Shown in pieces: positions 8,482-16,703 of a stretch of 64,000 nucleotides of DNA. The number at the start of each line of letters is the position of its first letter. The stretch's first letter is position 1. The notes beneath the pieces were generated by a model. The model was not told the DNA's origin and made no database searches. It saw only the letters and a program-made list of their open reading frames with translations. The position numbers and the translations under genes are program-made. The stretch comes from a virus, in IMG/VR virus record IMGVR_UViG_3300038423_000085, positions 46,409-110,408 of that record. One strand, given 5' to 3'.

Positions 8482-10420
8482 ACATCCTGCATTCATTCAG
8501 ACTTTCTTCGATAGCTACCGGGCTAAGGAAGCTCACGTCTTCATTTTCCATGGAAACGTGAACGACTTCCCGAATAACTCCGGCCGGCGCGGTGATCTGC
8601 GCAGGGCTCTCGCTCTATCTTGCGATACTCCAACGATGATGCTGGAGTGCAAGGACGACGAGCAGAAGAAAGAAGTGAACAAGGTGGCTCGTATTCTGGC
8701 GTATTATACGATGTCCAATGGCCTTGAGTTCGCTAGCCCGGAGAGCAACAATCTCTGGCGCCAAGTCATGAAGCAGTACATCAAGGACATGATGCCCGCT
8801 ACGAGCGACACAGCCCTCGATGATCAGATCAAGGATCTGGAAAAGCCGTCGAACTTTGACATGGCTTTGAACACCTTGAACATCTGGTTCACTGCCTCCA
8901 AGAGATTGCATCAACACAATCAGAAGGTTGATGCCTCCAAGAAGGGGAGTAAGCTCCCTGATCCTCTGTTTACGATCGTGTTCTTCGATGGCGATGCTAT
9001 CTTCCCGGCCGGCCAGATGTCTCAGCTGGCTAGCGATCGCGCGTCCATTGTGAACATTCGAAGCTGGGCCCGTGATGAAGCGCTTGGTAACAAGAACCGT
9101 GTCATCATAGTGACCCGACATATCTCTGATATCCATGAGTCTATTCGCGGTGGCGAGTCTGGTGTCAGGGCCATCCTGATTCCCAAGCCCACCTTGAAAG
9201 ACCGTGAAGAGTGGTTGACCAACTTTGACGCCAGCTTGAAAGAGCGCGCCCAGAAGGGCTCTCCTCAGAAGCTGGGAGGCAAGGAAGTGACCTGTATTGA
9301 ATACGCGCCTGGGTTTGATGCCCATACGTTTAGCATTCAAGCGGCAGGGCTTTCGCGCAAGCAGATGGAAAACATCTTCATGCGTGCCCAGTTGGATCAT
9401 GAACCCATTGACTTCCCATTGGTCAGAGCTTTGAAGACCAAGGCACTGGAGGAAGAGTATGGTGGTCTCGTGGATTTCCGCGAACCCGAACACGGGTTTG
9501 ATAAAGTTGGGGGGCACGAACACCTCAAGCGCTACTTTCAGCGGAAGATTATTGCTCCGCTCAAGAAGGGTGACAAGAGGACTTGTTCCCGTGGGGTACT
9601 TCTCACTGGACCTCCGGGCACTGGAAAGACGGCCATCACTCTGGCTATGGCGAAGGAAGCTGGTGTAAACTTCATGATCGCGCACCTCGCGCGATTGTTC
9701 GGAGGTCTCGTTGGAGAGACAGAAAGTAACACTCAGAAGTTTATCGAGGCTGCTGACTCCGCGGCTCCCGTTATCGTATTTATTGATGAACTTGAGTCGG
9801 TGCTTTCGGCTGGCCGCACATCTGTCGGTGACTCGGGGACATCGTCTCGTGTATTCAACTCGATCATGACATGGTTGTCCGATGAATCCCGTTCGGGTCG
9901 TATCGTCGTTGTTGGCGCCACGAACCGTCCGGACCTATTGGACTCCGCCTTGATTCGTTCTGGTCGTTTCGATGCCATTCTGCCCGCGCTGCCACCCGCA
10001 GCTGGCGATGCCAAAGGGCGGTTGGAGATCTTAAAGGCCCTGACGAAGAAACAAGGATTCAAGTTTGCTCCTGAGCTCTCCAAGACTTTGGAGTCTCATG
10101 AGGAAGGTATTGGAAAGATGCTGCATGATCAACGGATATGGACTGGAGCTGAGATGGAGGTGGTCCTGAAAGAGGCCATCGACAACGCATGCTTCGACAA
10201 TCGTGGGGCCGTCGGCCTCGCCGATTGGAATCAGGCCTTCCATGACGTGCTGCCATCTACACGTGAAGTGGAAAAGATGATCGACCTGTCGCTTCTGTTC
10301 GTGAACCATCTGGGCTACTGTCCAGAAGATTGGCGTGAACGCGCGCAGAAGAAGGGTGAGATCATGAGCTCGATCAAATCGGGCTACGAAGACGGGACGA
10401 TCTCGGACAGAGACGTCTAA
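8441..10420 (+). CDS. AAA-family ATPase (Ycf46-like)
   Basis: 659 residues. The C-terminal half is a classical AAA module: Walker A GPPGTGKTA at about 391, Walker B VIVFIDELES near 444, sensor GATNRPDLLD near 492 and an arginine-finger RSGRFD near 506. The N-terminal 350 residues are unlike the module (HVFIFHGNVNDFPN, then KKLHQHN and DRASIVNIRSWA), resembling the degenerate first domain of Ycf46-type proteins. AAA proteins form hexamers that remodel proteins. Paired with DUF1257 and DUF2997, it is probably the motor of that set. Ends SDRDV although no gene starts within 45 bases, so that motif is not explained by a downstream ribosome site here. Confidence 0.87.
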   Translation: MAEATTQPTNGASEHPAFIQTFFDSYRAKEAHVFIFHGNVNDFPNNSGRRGDLRRALALSCDTPTMMLECKDDEQKKEVNKVARILAYYTMSNGLEFASPESNNLWRQVMKQYIKDMMPATSDTALDDQIKDLEKPSNFDMALNTLNIWFTASKRLHQHNQKVDASKKGSKLPDPLFTIVFFDGDAIFPAGQMSQLASDRASIVNIRSWARDEALGNKNRVIIVTRHISDIHESIRGGESGVRAILIPKPTLKDREEWLTNFDASLKERAQKGSPQKLGGKEVTCIEYAPGFDAHTFSIQAAGLSRKQMENIFMRAQLDHEPIDFPLVRALKTKALEEEYGGLVDFREPEHGFDKVGGHEHLKRYFQRKIIAPLKKGDKRTCSRGVLLTGPPGTGKTAITLAMAKEAGVNFMIAHLARLFGGLVGETESNTQKFIEAADSAAPVIVFIDELESVLSAGRTSVGDSGTSSRVFNSIMTWLSDESRSGRIVVVGATNRPDLLDSALIRSGRFDAILPALPPAAGDAKGRLEILKALTKKQGFKFAPELSKTLESHEEGIGKMLHDQRIWTGAEMEVVLKEAIDNACFDNRGAVGLADWNQAFHDVLPSTREVEKMIDLSLLFVNHLGYCPEDWRERAQKKGEIMSSIKSGYEDGTISDRDV

Positions 10421-10427
10421 TAGGAAA

Positions 10428-10457
10428 GGGGCCCAGGAAGAATCGAGCCTGGGCTCC
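10428..10457 (+). terminator. hairpin, possible terminator after AAA ATPase
   Basis: A 10 bp stem (GCCCAGG pairing CCTGGGC, extended by one G-U and two G-C pairs) with a 10-base loop lies 8 bases after the AAA stop. It is followed by TACTATTTA rather than a T run, so it may attenuate or process rather than terminate. Confidence 0.5.
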
Positions 10458-10465
10458 TACTATTT

Positions 10466-10774
10466 ATGTTCCTCATACACGGCGGTTGTAGTAGCAAAGA
10501 GAGCTTCGAGAGATATAAAAAGTGGATAGCTGATGCTTGTCCCAAGGATTATAAGTTCCATGAGACTTCTCATCCTGAAGATCCCACGTTTCCTTGTTTG
10601 GCTATCACTTTAGTGGATAACATTAACTTTCATCTGACATGGGATGTGAAGCACACAGTCGTGTCTAAGGATGCTTTGCTTACAGCCTTGGGTCTAAGTA
10701 CTCAAGAGCTAGAGGTAAAGCTCGGAATGGTTTCAGATCCCGCACTGGATGTAGTAGAATCGAGAGAGGTTTAA
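10466..10774 (+). CDS. hypothetical protein
   Basis: 102 residues. No Shine-Dalgarno is visible before ATG 10466, which sits just after a hairpin. AT-richer codons than its neighbours. Predicted mixed alpha-beta; no family. Ends ESREV, with GAGAGAGG in the last codons serving as ribosome site for the next gene. Confidence 0.7.
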   Translation: MFLIHGGCSSKESFERYKKWIADACPKDYKFHETSHPEDPTFPCLAITLVDNINFHLTWDVKHTVVSKDALLTALGLSTQELEVKLGMVSDPALDVVESREV

Positions 10775-11425
10775 ATGGTATTGCTCATTTCCAACATAGC
10801 AAACTGGAATGCTGCATGCAAGAAGTATAAGATCGTTACCTCAGTGCCTGGGCAGTTCCCGGTAATGATCAGCTTCACCAAGCCTGGCAGTGATACAGAT
10901 GATATAGATTACGAGCCGAATGCGACTAACATCTGTATTATGTATCCTGTCCATGCATGCAAGCTCCTGGCCGCCTGCTCCCAACAGCACTTGGGCGCCG
11001 CGGTAGATGGTATTACCCTGGTGAAAGCTGCTGCCTCTCTTAAGCCCTGGCATCAAGGCCTGGGTGGTATAGGCATGCAGAACGTTCAGAAGGCTCCGGC
11101 TGGTATCTCTGGTAAGCCGGCGTATGTGCTTGAGAACGAAGAGGATGGCACTAAGTCGACGATCACATCCGACAAAGAATACATGGTCGGTGATGTGGTT
11201 CTGGTTGACGGAGTCGAGTATACAGTCACGGAAATAACGAAGGTCTTGTCTGATGGTGTGACGCAAGTCAAAGAAGACAGTGACCTGGACATCATGCCAG
11301 AGAAGCCTGGCATGCCCGGCATGGAAGAAATGCCGATCGATCCTACTCTGTTGGACCAAGCCTCTACGAAGATCGCCGAGGTCGGAGATCAGGGACACGT
11401 ACTCGACGTCGAGAGAGACGTCTAA
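10775..11425 (+). CDS. hypothetical protein
   Basis: 216 residues. Sequence suggests two parts: a globular N-terminal half (MISFTKPGSD, ICIMYPVHACKLLAACSQ) and a beta-rich KOW/SH3-like stretch around 140-180 (EYMVGDVVLVDGVEYTVTEI) followed by an acidic, Met-Pro rich tail. Ends DVERDV with a TAATG junction. No family recognised. Confidence 0.75.
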   Translation: MVLLISNIANWNAACKKYKIVTSVPGQFPVMISFTKPGSDTDDIDYEPNATNICIMYPVHACKLLAACSQQHLGAAVDGITLVKAAASLKPWHQGLGGIGMQNVQKAPAGISGKPAYVLENEEDGTKSTITSDKEYMVGDVVLVDGVEYTVTEITKVLSDGVTQVKEDSDLDIMPEKPGMPGMEEMPIDPTLLDQASTKIAEVGDQGHVLDVERDV

Positions 11426-11637
11426 TGTATCCGCCTCTTGGGCCACCTATTCCAATGCCTGGTAATCCAAAGATGGGAGTGTTATATCAACACCCCACCG
11501 ATGGGGAAATAGGTTATTACGGAGAGTTAGGGAGATGGATCCCCTTGAATAAAGTAACTACTCCTATTCCCATGGATGCGTTGAGAGTTGAGGAAGTATT
11601 GCTCGACAGAGAACTCATTGAAGAGAGAGATGTCTAA
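11425..11637 (+). CDS. small Pro-rich hypothetical protein
   Basis: 70 residues starting in the stop of the previous gene (TAATG), with GAGAGA as ribosome site. Proline-rich N-terminus (YPPLGPPIPMPGNP), ends IEERDV. Function unknown. Confidence 0.7.
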   Translation: MYPPLGPPIPMPGNPKMGVLYQHPTDGEIGYYGELGRWIPLNKVTTPIPMDALRVEEVLLDRELIEERDV

Positions 11638-11966
11638 TGACAGACTGGCAACATTATGAGGGGAAGACCTGGAACCAGAAGTATTGGGAGACGTATGATG
11701 ATGTGCCTTTTGGTCCGCCTCCCAAGCCTAAGCCTCCAGGCGTTCCTAAGTTTCCACCTCCTCAGAAACCGGATCCAGATCTCGTAGAGAAGTACAAGAA
11801 GTATCTCGATGAGCTGGAGAAGAATACGGAGAAGTTTGTACCGTGGGTGCCGTCAAAGCCCAAGCCGAAACCGAAGCCTAAGCCTAAGAAGAAGCGGAAG
11901 CCAAAGGCAGAGAAAGTAGCGCCTCCTCCGCCTCATGATGATACAATAGAAGAGAGGCAAATATGA
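11637..11966 (+). CDS. Pro/Lys-rich low-complexity protein
   Basis: 109 residues, TAATG start. Dominated by PKPKPK runs and KKKRKPKAEK; disordered and strongly basic, with a coiled-coil-like EKYKKYLDELEKN patch in the middle. Such tails often bind nucleic acid or membranes, but nothing specific can be claimed. Ends IEERQI. Confidence 0.7.
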   Translation: MTDWQHYEGKTWNQKYWETYDDVPFGPPPKPKPPGVPKFPPPQKPDPDLVEKYKKYLDELEKNTEKFVPWVPSKPKPKPKPKPKKKRKPKAEKVAPPPPHDDTIEERQI

Positions 11967-12130
11967 GTCACTTCCCACACATATGCCACTATTGCCATAG
12001 GATTATCTGGCCGTGGCAGGCTATTACCTGGAATCCTCTGTGGAACATCTGGAACGTCTATGATTACTTCCACCGGCCGACGTGCTGGGAGAAGTGGTTG
12101 GACCAGCACGGAACCAAGGGGTCAGAATGA
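11963..12130 (+). CDS. small Trp-rich CxxC protein
   Basis: 55 residues between two ATGA overlaps (11963 and 12127), GAAGAGAGG upstream. Contains CHYCH at residues 8-12 and seven or more tryptophans (WPWQAITWNPLWNIW). The exact fit between neighbours argues it is translated. A single zinc knuckle is possible; role unknown. Confidence 0.65.
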   Translation: MSHFPHICHYCHRIIWPWQAITWNPLWNIWNVYDYFHRPTCWEKWLDQHGTKGSE

Positions 12131-13233
12131 TCCGTCTTTGCATGATGGTTAAGAACGAGTCCGAGAGGATTCGCCCGGCTTTGCAATCCGCCAAGCCTTT
12201 TATAGGGCGCTGGTTGATCATCGACACCGGGTCCACGGATGACACCAAGAACATTATCCTGGATGAGATGCATGGAATCCCGGGTAATCTTGTTGACCGG
12301 CCGTGGGTCGGTTGGACACACAATCGCAATGAGCTCATTGAGATTGCCAAGGAACCCAGTCCGGCGGACTTCCTAATGCTGCTGGATGGCGATCAAGTAA
12401 TCGTTCCGCAGACTACCGGCGAGTTGAAGTTGGATCCTGACGTAGCCTATTGGGCTATTCATCGCCAGGGAACCACAGAGTTCAAGAAGCCATTCATTAT
12501 ACCGGCCAAGTACAACTGGCATCATGTTGGTGCCACACATGAGTACTTGACGTGTGAACCGGATAAACCTAAGGTAGAGTTACTACCTATCGTTATCCAG
12601 GAGTCCGGCCGGCCAAAGACGACGGAGTATTTCCTGAACGACGCCAAGATCCTCGAGGCGGAGCTGGAGAAGGATCCGAACAACTCTCGGAATGTATTCT
12701 ACCTGGCTCAGAGCTATCGGGATGCCGGGTCCTACAGCAAAGCCATAGAGCTCTATCTGAAGAGGGCTACTATGGGTGGCTGGTACGAAGAAGTATGGTA
12801 TTCTTTGTATCAGGTCGCGGTCCTTGAGATGAAGAGAGGGGACACCTGGAACATAGTCATTGCAGATTTCCTGCATGCTTATGACTTCAATCCAAATAGG
12901 TCCGAGTCCTTGGGTGCCCTCGCGCGGTATTGCCGGGAGAAGAAGATGTACAACCTGGCATACATATTCGCCGAGAAGGCTTGTCAGATTCCCCTCGCAG
13001 ATGATAAGCTCTTCATGGATAAGAGCTTCTGTGAGTGGCGGAATCGAGATGAATATGCCTTGGCTGCTTTCTTCACCGGCCGATTTCATGAGGCAGCCAA
13101 CACGTGGGCATCTTTGTTAATGGGAGTGAAGGAAGGTCAACATCTTCCTGACTCTGAAAAGGAACGTGTTCAAAAGAACTATGAGTTCGCGCGCGAGAAA
13201 GTGTTCGCGAGCCCAAGCGTGGAGAAAGCATGA
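12127..13233 (+). CDS. family 2 glycosyltransferase with TPR-like C-terminus
   Basis: 368 residues. N-terminal GT-A features: CMMVKNESERIRPAL, IIDTGSTDDT at 37-46, RNELIEIA and the metal-binding LLDGDQ at about 84-89, close to SPbeta-type phage glycosyltransferases. The second half has repeated helix pairs (NVFYLAQSYRDAGSYSKAIELYLK and similar), a TPR-like scaffold. It would transfer a sugar from a nucleotide donor, to DNA, protein or host glycan; the acceptor is not evident. Start by ATGA overlap; the longer ATG 12082 is rejected because the upstream small gene accounts for that stretch. Confidence 0.85.
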   Translation: MIRLCMMVKNESERIRPALQSAKPFIGRWLIIDTGSTDDTKNIILDEMHGIPGNLVDRPWVGWTHNRNELIEIAKEPSPADFLMLLDGDQVIVPQTTGELKLDPDVAYWAIHRQGTTEFKKPFIIPAKYNWHHVGATHEYLTCEPDKPKVELLPIVIQESGRPKTTEYFLNDAKILEAELEKDPNNSRNVFYLAQSYRDAGSYSKAIELYLKRATMGGWYEEVWYSLYQVAVLEMKRGDTWNIVIADFLHAYDFNPNRSESLGALARYCREKKMYNLAYIFAEKACQIPLADDKLFMDKSFCEWRNRDEYALAAFFTGRFHEAANTWASLLMGVKEGQHLPDSEKERVQKNYEFAREKVFASPSVEKA

Positions 13234-13403
13234 CGGATATGGAAGACAAGAAGAAAGCGAAGAAGAAGAAGTTCAACATCGCCGGCAGTTCGAAGAGCCC
13301 TGGCAAGCAACTGATTCAAGCGAAGCAGATTACTACCAGTAAGGCCTCTCGTGGATTTAGCACGAAGAAGCCCGTGAAGACTCACTCTAGTTATCCTCTA
13401 TAA
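13230..13403 (+). CDS. small basic protein
   Basis: 57 residues, ATGA overlap with the glycosyltransferase and GGAGA 5 bases upstream. Very basic (KKKAKKKKFN) and Ser-rich; likely disordered. Unknown. Confidence 0.65.
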   Translation: MTDMEDKKKAKKKKFNIAGSSKSPGKQLIQAKQITTSKASRGFSTKKPVKTHSSYPL

Positions 13404-13413
13404 GGAGAGAATC

Positions 13414-13893
13414 ATGGAACTGTATGTCAAGAAACTACAGGAGCATGCGAAGCTGCCCCAGAGAGCGCATCCTGGGGATCTCGGGTTTGATCTTTTCGCC
13501 CTCGAGACGGTGGCTGTACAGCCCGGTCAAACTGTTGCGGTCAAGACAGGCATTGCTTGCGAGTTTCCGGAGGGCTGGGGCGGAATCATTAAAGCTCGTA
13601 GCTCACAAGGGAAGGCTGGCATCGATGTCTTCGGAGGCGTGGTTGACAGTGGTTACAGGGGTGAAATCACTGTCCTGTTGTACAACTCGAACGCGCCGAT
13701 AGAGTTCCGCGGTTCAGGAGGTCCACTTGGACCCAACGATTTCTATCAATATGACCCAACGGTCATTTACAACCATGGAGACAAGGTTGCTCAACTGGTA
13801 TTGGTTCCGGTGTTTCCCGGCACTATTCAGGAAGCTACCACTCTGGGTGAGAGTTCTCGGGGTACACAAGGCTTTGGCTCGACAGGGCGGTAA
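13414..13893 (+). CDS. dut: dUTP diphosphatase
   Basis: 159 residues, AAGGAGAG upstream. All five trimeric dUTPase motifs can be read: PGDLGFDLFA (1), ARSSQGKAG (2), GGVVDSGYRGEI (3, with the catalytic D), GDKVAQLVL (4) and RGTQGFGSTGR (5, the flexible C-terminal lid). A short insert between motifs 3 and 4 (residues 90-125) makes it slightly longer than average. It converts dUTP to dUMP, preventing uracil in DNA and feeding ThyX. Confidence 0.95.
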   Translation: MELYVKKLQEHAKLPQRAHPGDLGFDLFALETVAVQPGQTVAVKTGIACEFPEGWGGIIKARSSQGKAGIDVFGGVVDSGYRGEITVLLYNSNAPIEFRGSGGPLGPNDFYQYDPTVIYNHGDKVAQLVLVPVFPGTIQEATTLGESSRGTQGFGSTGR

Positions 13894-13932
13894 GGGTAAA
13901 CTGGTTTACATACAGCGGATCAGGAGAACGGA

Positions 13933-14649
13933 ATGAAAGGTCGATTGATTACGTTCGAAGGTGTTGACGGTACAGGCAAGACCACTCAAATGGAGATGCT
14001 TGGCGCCCGGATGAGGGAGGAAGGCTATGGAGTCGTCGTTACTAAGGAGCCTGGCAGCCCGGTGGATCCTACCGACCTGGGTAGTGCGATACGCCAGGTT
14101 CTGTTCCACACGGTTACGACTCACAACATGGCTCGGGGAGTGGCTGATTGCCTATTCCTCGCCGATCACATTCAGCATGTGGCAAAGGTGGTTGAGCCGG
14201 CCCTTGAAAAGGGTTTAGTGGTCCTGTCCGATCGCTATGCGGATTCTGAATGGGCTTACTCGACTGTGAAGAACACGCCAGGTGCTATCCTGGATGCCTT
14301 CCAGGCGTTCTTTGGCCCTATTCCGGACATCACTGTGCTCTTCGTAGCATCAGATGTGGATGCTTTCCTCGAGCGCGCGCGAGCACGCAGAGGGGACAAC
14401 AACAAGCAAGCTGGCAAGAAGTGGAATGACACGCAAGACCAGCTGCGCATCCAACAGGAGTATCTGAATAGACTCGTAGGTCAGGATCGCACGATCGTGA
14501 TCACCGTCTATCCGGACCAGACTCCTGGACAAGTATTCGAGATGGTCTGGGAAGCTATACAAGACCGTCTGCAGAAACCTGTGGAGTATATTGAAGGCGA
14601 GCAATCTCACGTTGTTGCTGTGAGCGACGCCGTTCCACAGGTCGACTGA
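13933..14649 (+). CDS. tmk: thymidylate kinase
   Basis: 238 residues. P-loop FEGVDGTGKTTQ at 8-19, DR of the LSDRYADS segment at about 100 and a lid region with ERARARRGDNN at 146-156 are diagnostic of dTMP kinase. It phosphorylates dTMP to dTDP, the step after ThyX. About 25 residues at the C-terminus (EYIEGEQSHVVAVSDAVPQVD) exceed the family norm. Neighbour of dUTPase, forming a thymidine-supply pair. Confidence 0.92.
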   Translation: MKGRLITFEGVDGTGKTTQMEMLGARMREEGYGVVVTKEPGSPVDPTDLGSAIRQVLFHTVTTHNMARGVADCLFLADHIQHVAKVVEPALEKGLVVLSDRYADSEWAYSTVKNTPGAILDAFQAFFGPIPDITVLFVASDVDAFLERARARRGDNNKQAGKKWNDTQDQLRIQQEYLNRLVGQDRTIVITVYPDQTPGQVFEMVWEAIQDRLQKPVEYIEGEQSHVVAVSDAVPQVD

Positions 14650-14651
14650 TA

Positions 14652-14790
14652 TTAGGGCAGCTGTAGGTGGGTTGGACACTGCAATGTCCATACTAATATG
14701 ATATCCGATTGCCCAGGAAGCGTCGGCACCTAGTTTAGTGGTGACAATACTAACTTTCGGACCGCTTTGGATCCACCCACCTTGCCCTAA
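14652..14790 (+). ncRNA. structured non-coding element downstream of tmk
   Basis: Bases 14652-14659 (TTAGGGCA) pair perfectly with 14783-14790, and after a 5-base bulge 14665-14672 (AGGTGGGT) pair perfectly with 14775-14782. These 16 closing pairs enclose about 100 bases holding smaller hairpins (CACC/GGTG near 14727, TCCG/CGGA near 14704 and 14757). No open frame of note. Could be a processed RNA, a riboswitch-like leader for 14907 or a decayed intron. Confidence 0.5.
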
Positions 14791-14798
14791 CTCTCTTT

Positions 14799-14898
14799 CC
14801 CTGAGTGGTGTATTGGTTTTTGGGCAATCATGCAGGCCGTCCATGGAGCACGTCGGTCCTGAATACCGAAGGGCAAGGTTCGAATCCTTGCTTGGGGA
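14799..14898 (+). tRNA. tRNA-like element, anticodon position TGA (Ser?), oversized D loop
   Basis: A cloverleaf can be drawn: acceptor CCCTGAG/CTTGGGG with two G-U pairs, D stem GTGT/GCAC, anticodon stem TCGGT/ACCGA with loop CCTGAAT, and T arm CAAGG-TTCGAAT-CCTTG. The D loop is 36 bases instead of 7-11, no CCA follows, and position 33 is C. The bases TGGGCAATC in the long loop can also pair with 14708-14716. It may be a tRNA broken by an insertion, or a tRNA-shaped regulatory element before 14907. Confidence 0.4.
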
Positions 14899-14906
14899 AT
14901 ATTCTT

Positions 14907-15173
14907 ATGCCATCACTAATAGCAAATCAACACGATTTACCAGGCCCTGAACCACAAGACTACACCAAGATGTTCTCCATTCCTTTGGAGGAACGTTGTG
15001 ATGCCTGTGAAGGCATGGGTTTAGTTAGGTGGCGCCATTCAATGAATGGCCTTGACTGGATGAAGTGCTGGATCTGTCATGGGTCTGGACGCGCGCCGGC
15101 CGAGATGCTGGAAGCAATGGCCAAAGATAGAGCTCACAAGGCCGAGGTTGGAGAAGATGACAGAGCAGTCTAA
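14907..15173 (+). CDS. small protein with DnaJ-type zinc motif
   Basis: 88 residues from ATG 14907 (GGGGA 9 bases upstream, within the tRNA-like acceptor). CDACEGMGLV and CWICHGSGRA are two CxxCxGxG repeats as in DnaJ zinc domains, so one zinc ion is probably bound. No J domain. Ends EDDRAV. A longer TTG/ATG 14805 start is rejected as it would run through the tRNA-like element. Confidence 0.75.
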   Translation: MPSLIANQHDLPGPEPQDYTKMFSIPLEERCDACEGMGLVRWRHSMNGLDWMKCWICHGSGRAPAEMLEAMAKDRAHKAEVGEDDRAV

Positions 15174-15303
15174 AGGCTGGTCGGAGCAAGAAGAAGCAAA
15201 GATCGCCGAGCTAATGAAGGAAGACAAGCTTACTCGCATCCAAGCTATCCATAAGATGCAGAGACTAAAGCAGGATAAGAAGTGGAGGCCTACCGATGCG
15301 TAA
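15157..15303 (+). CDS. small charged helical protein
   Basis: 48 residues from ATG 15157 (GGAGAAG upstream), overlapping the previous gene by 17 bases. Highly charged (SEQEEAKIAELMKEDKLTRIQAIHKMQRLKQD), reminiscent of a Myb/SANT-like or HTH helix pair, too short to decide. Confidence 0.65.
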   Translation: MTEQSKGWSEQEEAKIAELMKEDKLTRIQAIHKMQRLKQDKKWRPTDA

Positions 15304-15463
15304 ACTTTGGTGTCGTGTCTTCCACAAGCATGTCCGAATCCCTTTGCGTTTCGCAGGGATGTATGTTAGACTGTGTACCAGGTGTGAGCAAGATCAAATC
15401 AACGAGCTCTTTCGTATAGAGCACATTACCGGCGCCAAAGGAAACAATGTTCAAACTGTTTGA
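15296..15463 (+). CDS. small basic protein with CxxC
   Basis: 55 residues starting 8 bases inside the previous gene with GGAGG 8 bases upstream and ending 17 bases inside the nuclease gene. Basic N-terminus (MRKLWCRVFHKHVRIPLRF) and LCTRCEQDQ. Unknown function; spacing and overlaps support expression. Confidence 0.6.
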   Translation: MRKLWCRVFHKHVRIPLRFAGMYVRLCTRCEQDQINELFRIEHITGAKGNNVQTV

Positions 15464-16703
15464 GCACCTCGACAAAGCACTTGTAGGTATGGAGAAGCGT
15501 GATGACTGGACAAGCAAATCTGCCAGACTCTGGCCTTCGGAAAGTTCGGCTGTCCTGCTCGAACCCACAGTTGCGGGTTTTGCCGGGGGCTGTGGACGAA
15601 AGGTGTATTACAGGCTCACAGGGGAGAAGACTACCAGCCAAATGGACCCTGTCGGTGCGCGACGGGTTCGTACTGGAAAGGCTGTCGAAGAAGACACTAC
15701 GCTCCAGGCTATGGAGGCCGGTCTGCACGTTGCCTCTGGGGTCAGACACTACGTGCCAAACATTGATCTGGCCTTTGAGCTGGACCTTGTTGTCCTAGAT
15801 CCACAATCCAGCCAACCGGTGATATGTGAAAACAAATCGATCTACGGCTATATGGCCCAGAAGGAAATCATTGGTGGCCCTTATGCGAAGGGCAAACCAA
15901 AGCTCGAGCATGTTCTCCAGACACTCATTTATATCAACGAGATACGTTCTGGTGCCAACCTCAAGCAAATCATTGCAACTGCGCAAGCGGATAAACCAAC
16001 TAATCCGCGCAACCGAGTCCGGGTCACAGACGTGAACCTGGGGATGATCAAAGATGATGCGACCGTGTATGGCAAGATCTGCTACGAGACACGAGACACC
16101 TGCCTCACTGCGGAGTTCGATATCGAAATCTACGAGGATTATGATGGCCTCCACTATCCTCAAGTCAACGGCGATGTTTGGCGCATTTTCACGGTGGAGT
16201 CGATTTATGAACGCTTCGAACAGATCCAGGGTTACTTTAACCGATCACAGGCTGAAGCGATCCGGAGGCTCCAGGAGCAAGGGACAATCCGTCCAGCCTC
16301 CTTGCCCGCGGAAGCGTCGGAAGAGGCTGTAATCGCCTGGAAAGGCCAGGAAAAGGCCTTCTGGGAGAGGGTCGGGGAGGAGATGAGACGCCTACCGGTG
16401 TCCTACCTACCCCCAGCAGACTACCGCTACCGGTATACGGACATAGCCATCGAAAGCTTTGCTGAGAAGGGCTTTATCGGCAAGACCAAGTTCGCCGAAT
16501 GGAAGTCCTGGAAGAACGGCAAGAGCCGGAAGTGGAAGGAGTCCAAGATCGGACCTATCATTGGGGACTGGCAGTGTCGGTACTGCCCCTATAAGTTCCC
16601 TTGTATTGCTCTGGAGTACCCAGACCTGGCGCCCATGGTCAACGACGTCCTGGCCGCCCAGGCAGATGAAGAAGAGTCGGAAGACGCAGAGAGGAAAGTC
16701 TAA
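15447..16703 (+). CDS. Cas4/RecB-like PD-(D/E)XK exonuclease
   Basis: 418 residues. GGCGRKVYYRL near residue 48 gives the N-terminal cysteine; FELDLVV (about 110) and ICENKS (about 126-131) match the D and ExK of a PD-(D/E)XK core, and CRYCPYKFPC near 377-386 supplies three C-terminal cysteines. This four-cysteine layout is that of Cas4 and AddB-type iron-sulphur nucleases, which resect DNA ends. In a phage it probably works with the RecA-like protein in recombination or in host DNA breakdown. Ends DAERKV with a TAATG junction. Confidence 0.85.
   Translation: MFKLFEHLDKALVGMEKRDDWTSKSARLWPSESSAVLLEPTVAGFAGGCGRKVYYRLTGEKTTSQMDPVGARRVRTGKAVEEDTTLQAMEAGLHVASGVRHYVPNIDLAFELDLVVLDPQSSQPVICENKSIYGYMAQKEIIGGPYAKGKPKLEHVLQTLIYINEIRSGANLKQIIATAQADKPTNPRNRVRVTDVNLGMIKDDATVYGKICYETRDTCLTAEFDIEIYEDYDGLHYPQVNGDVWRIFTVESIYERFEQIQGYFNRSQAEAIRRLQEQGTIRPASLPAEASEEAVIAWKGQEKAFWERVGEEMRRLPVSYLPPADYRYRYTDIAIESFAEKGFIGKTKFAEWKSWKNGKSRKWKESKIGPIIGDWQCRYCPYKFPCIALEYPDLAPMVNDVLAAQADEEESEDAERKV

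Noticed and set aside
8615-9685. 356-codon minus-strand frame opposite the AAA gene
   Set aside because: Long only because of codon bias of the AAA gene; peptide lacks recognisable features and lies against the transcription direction.
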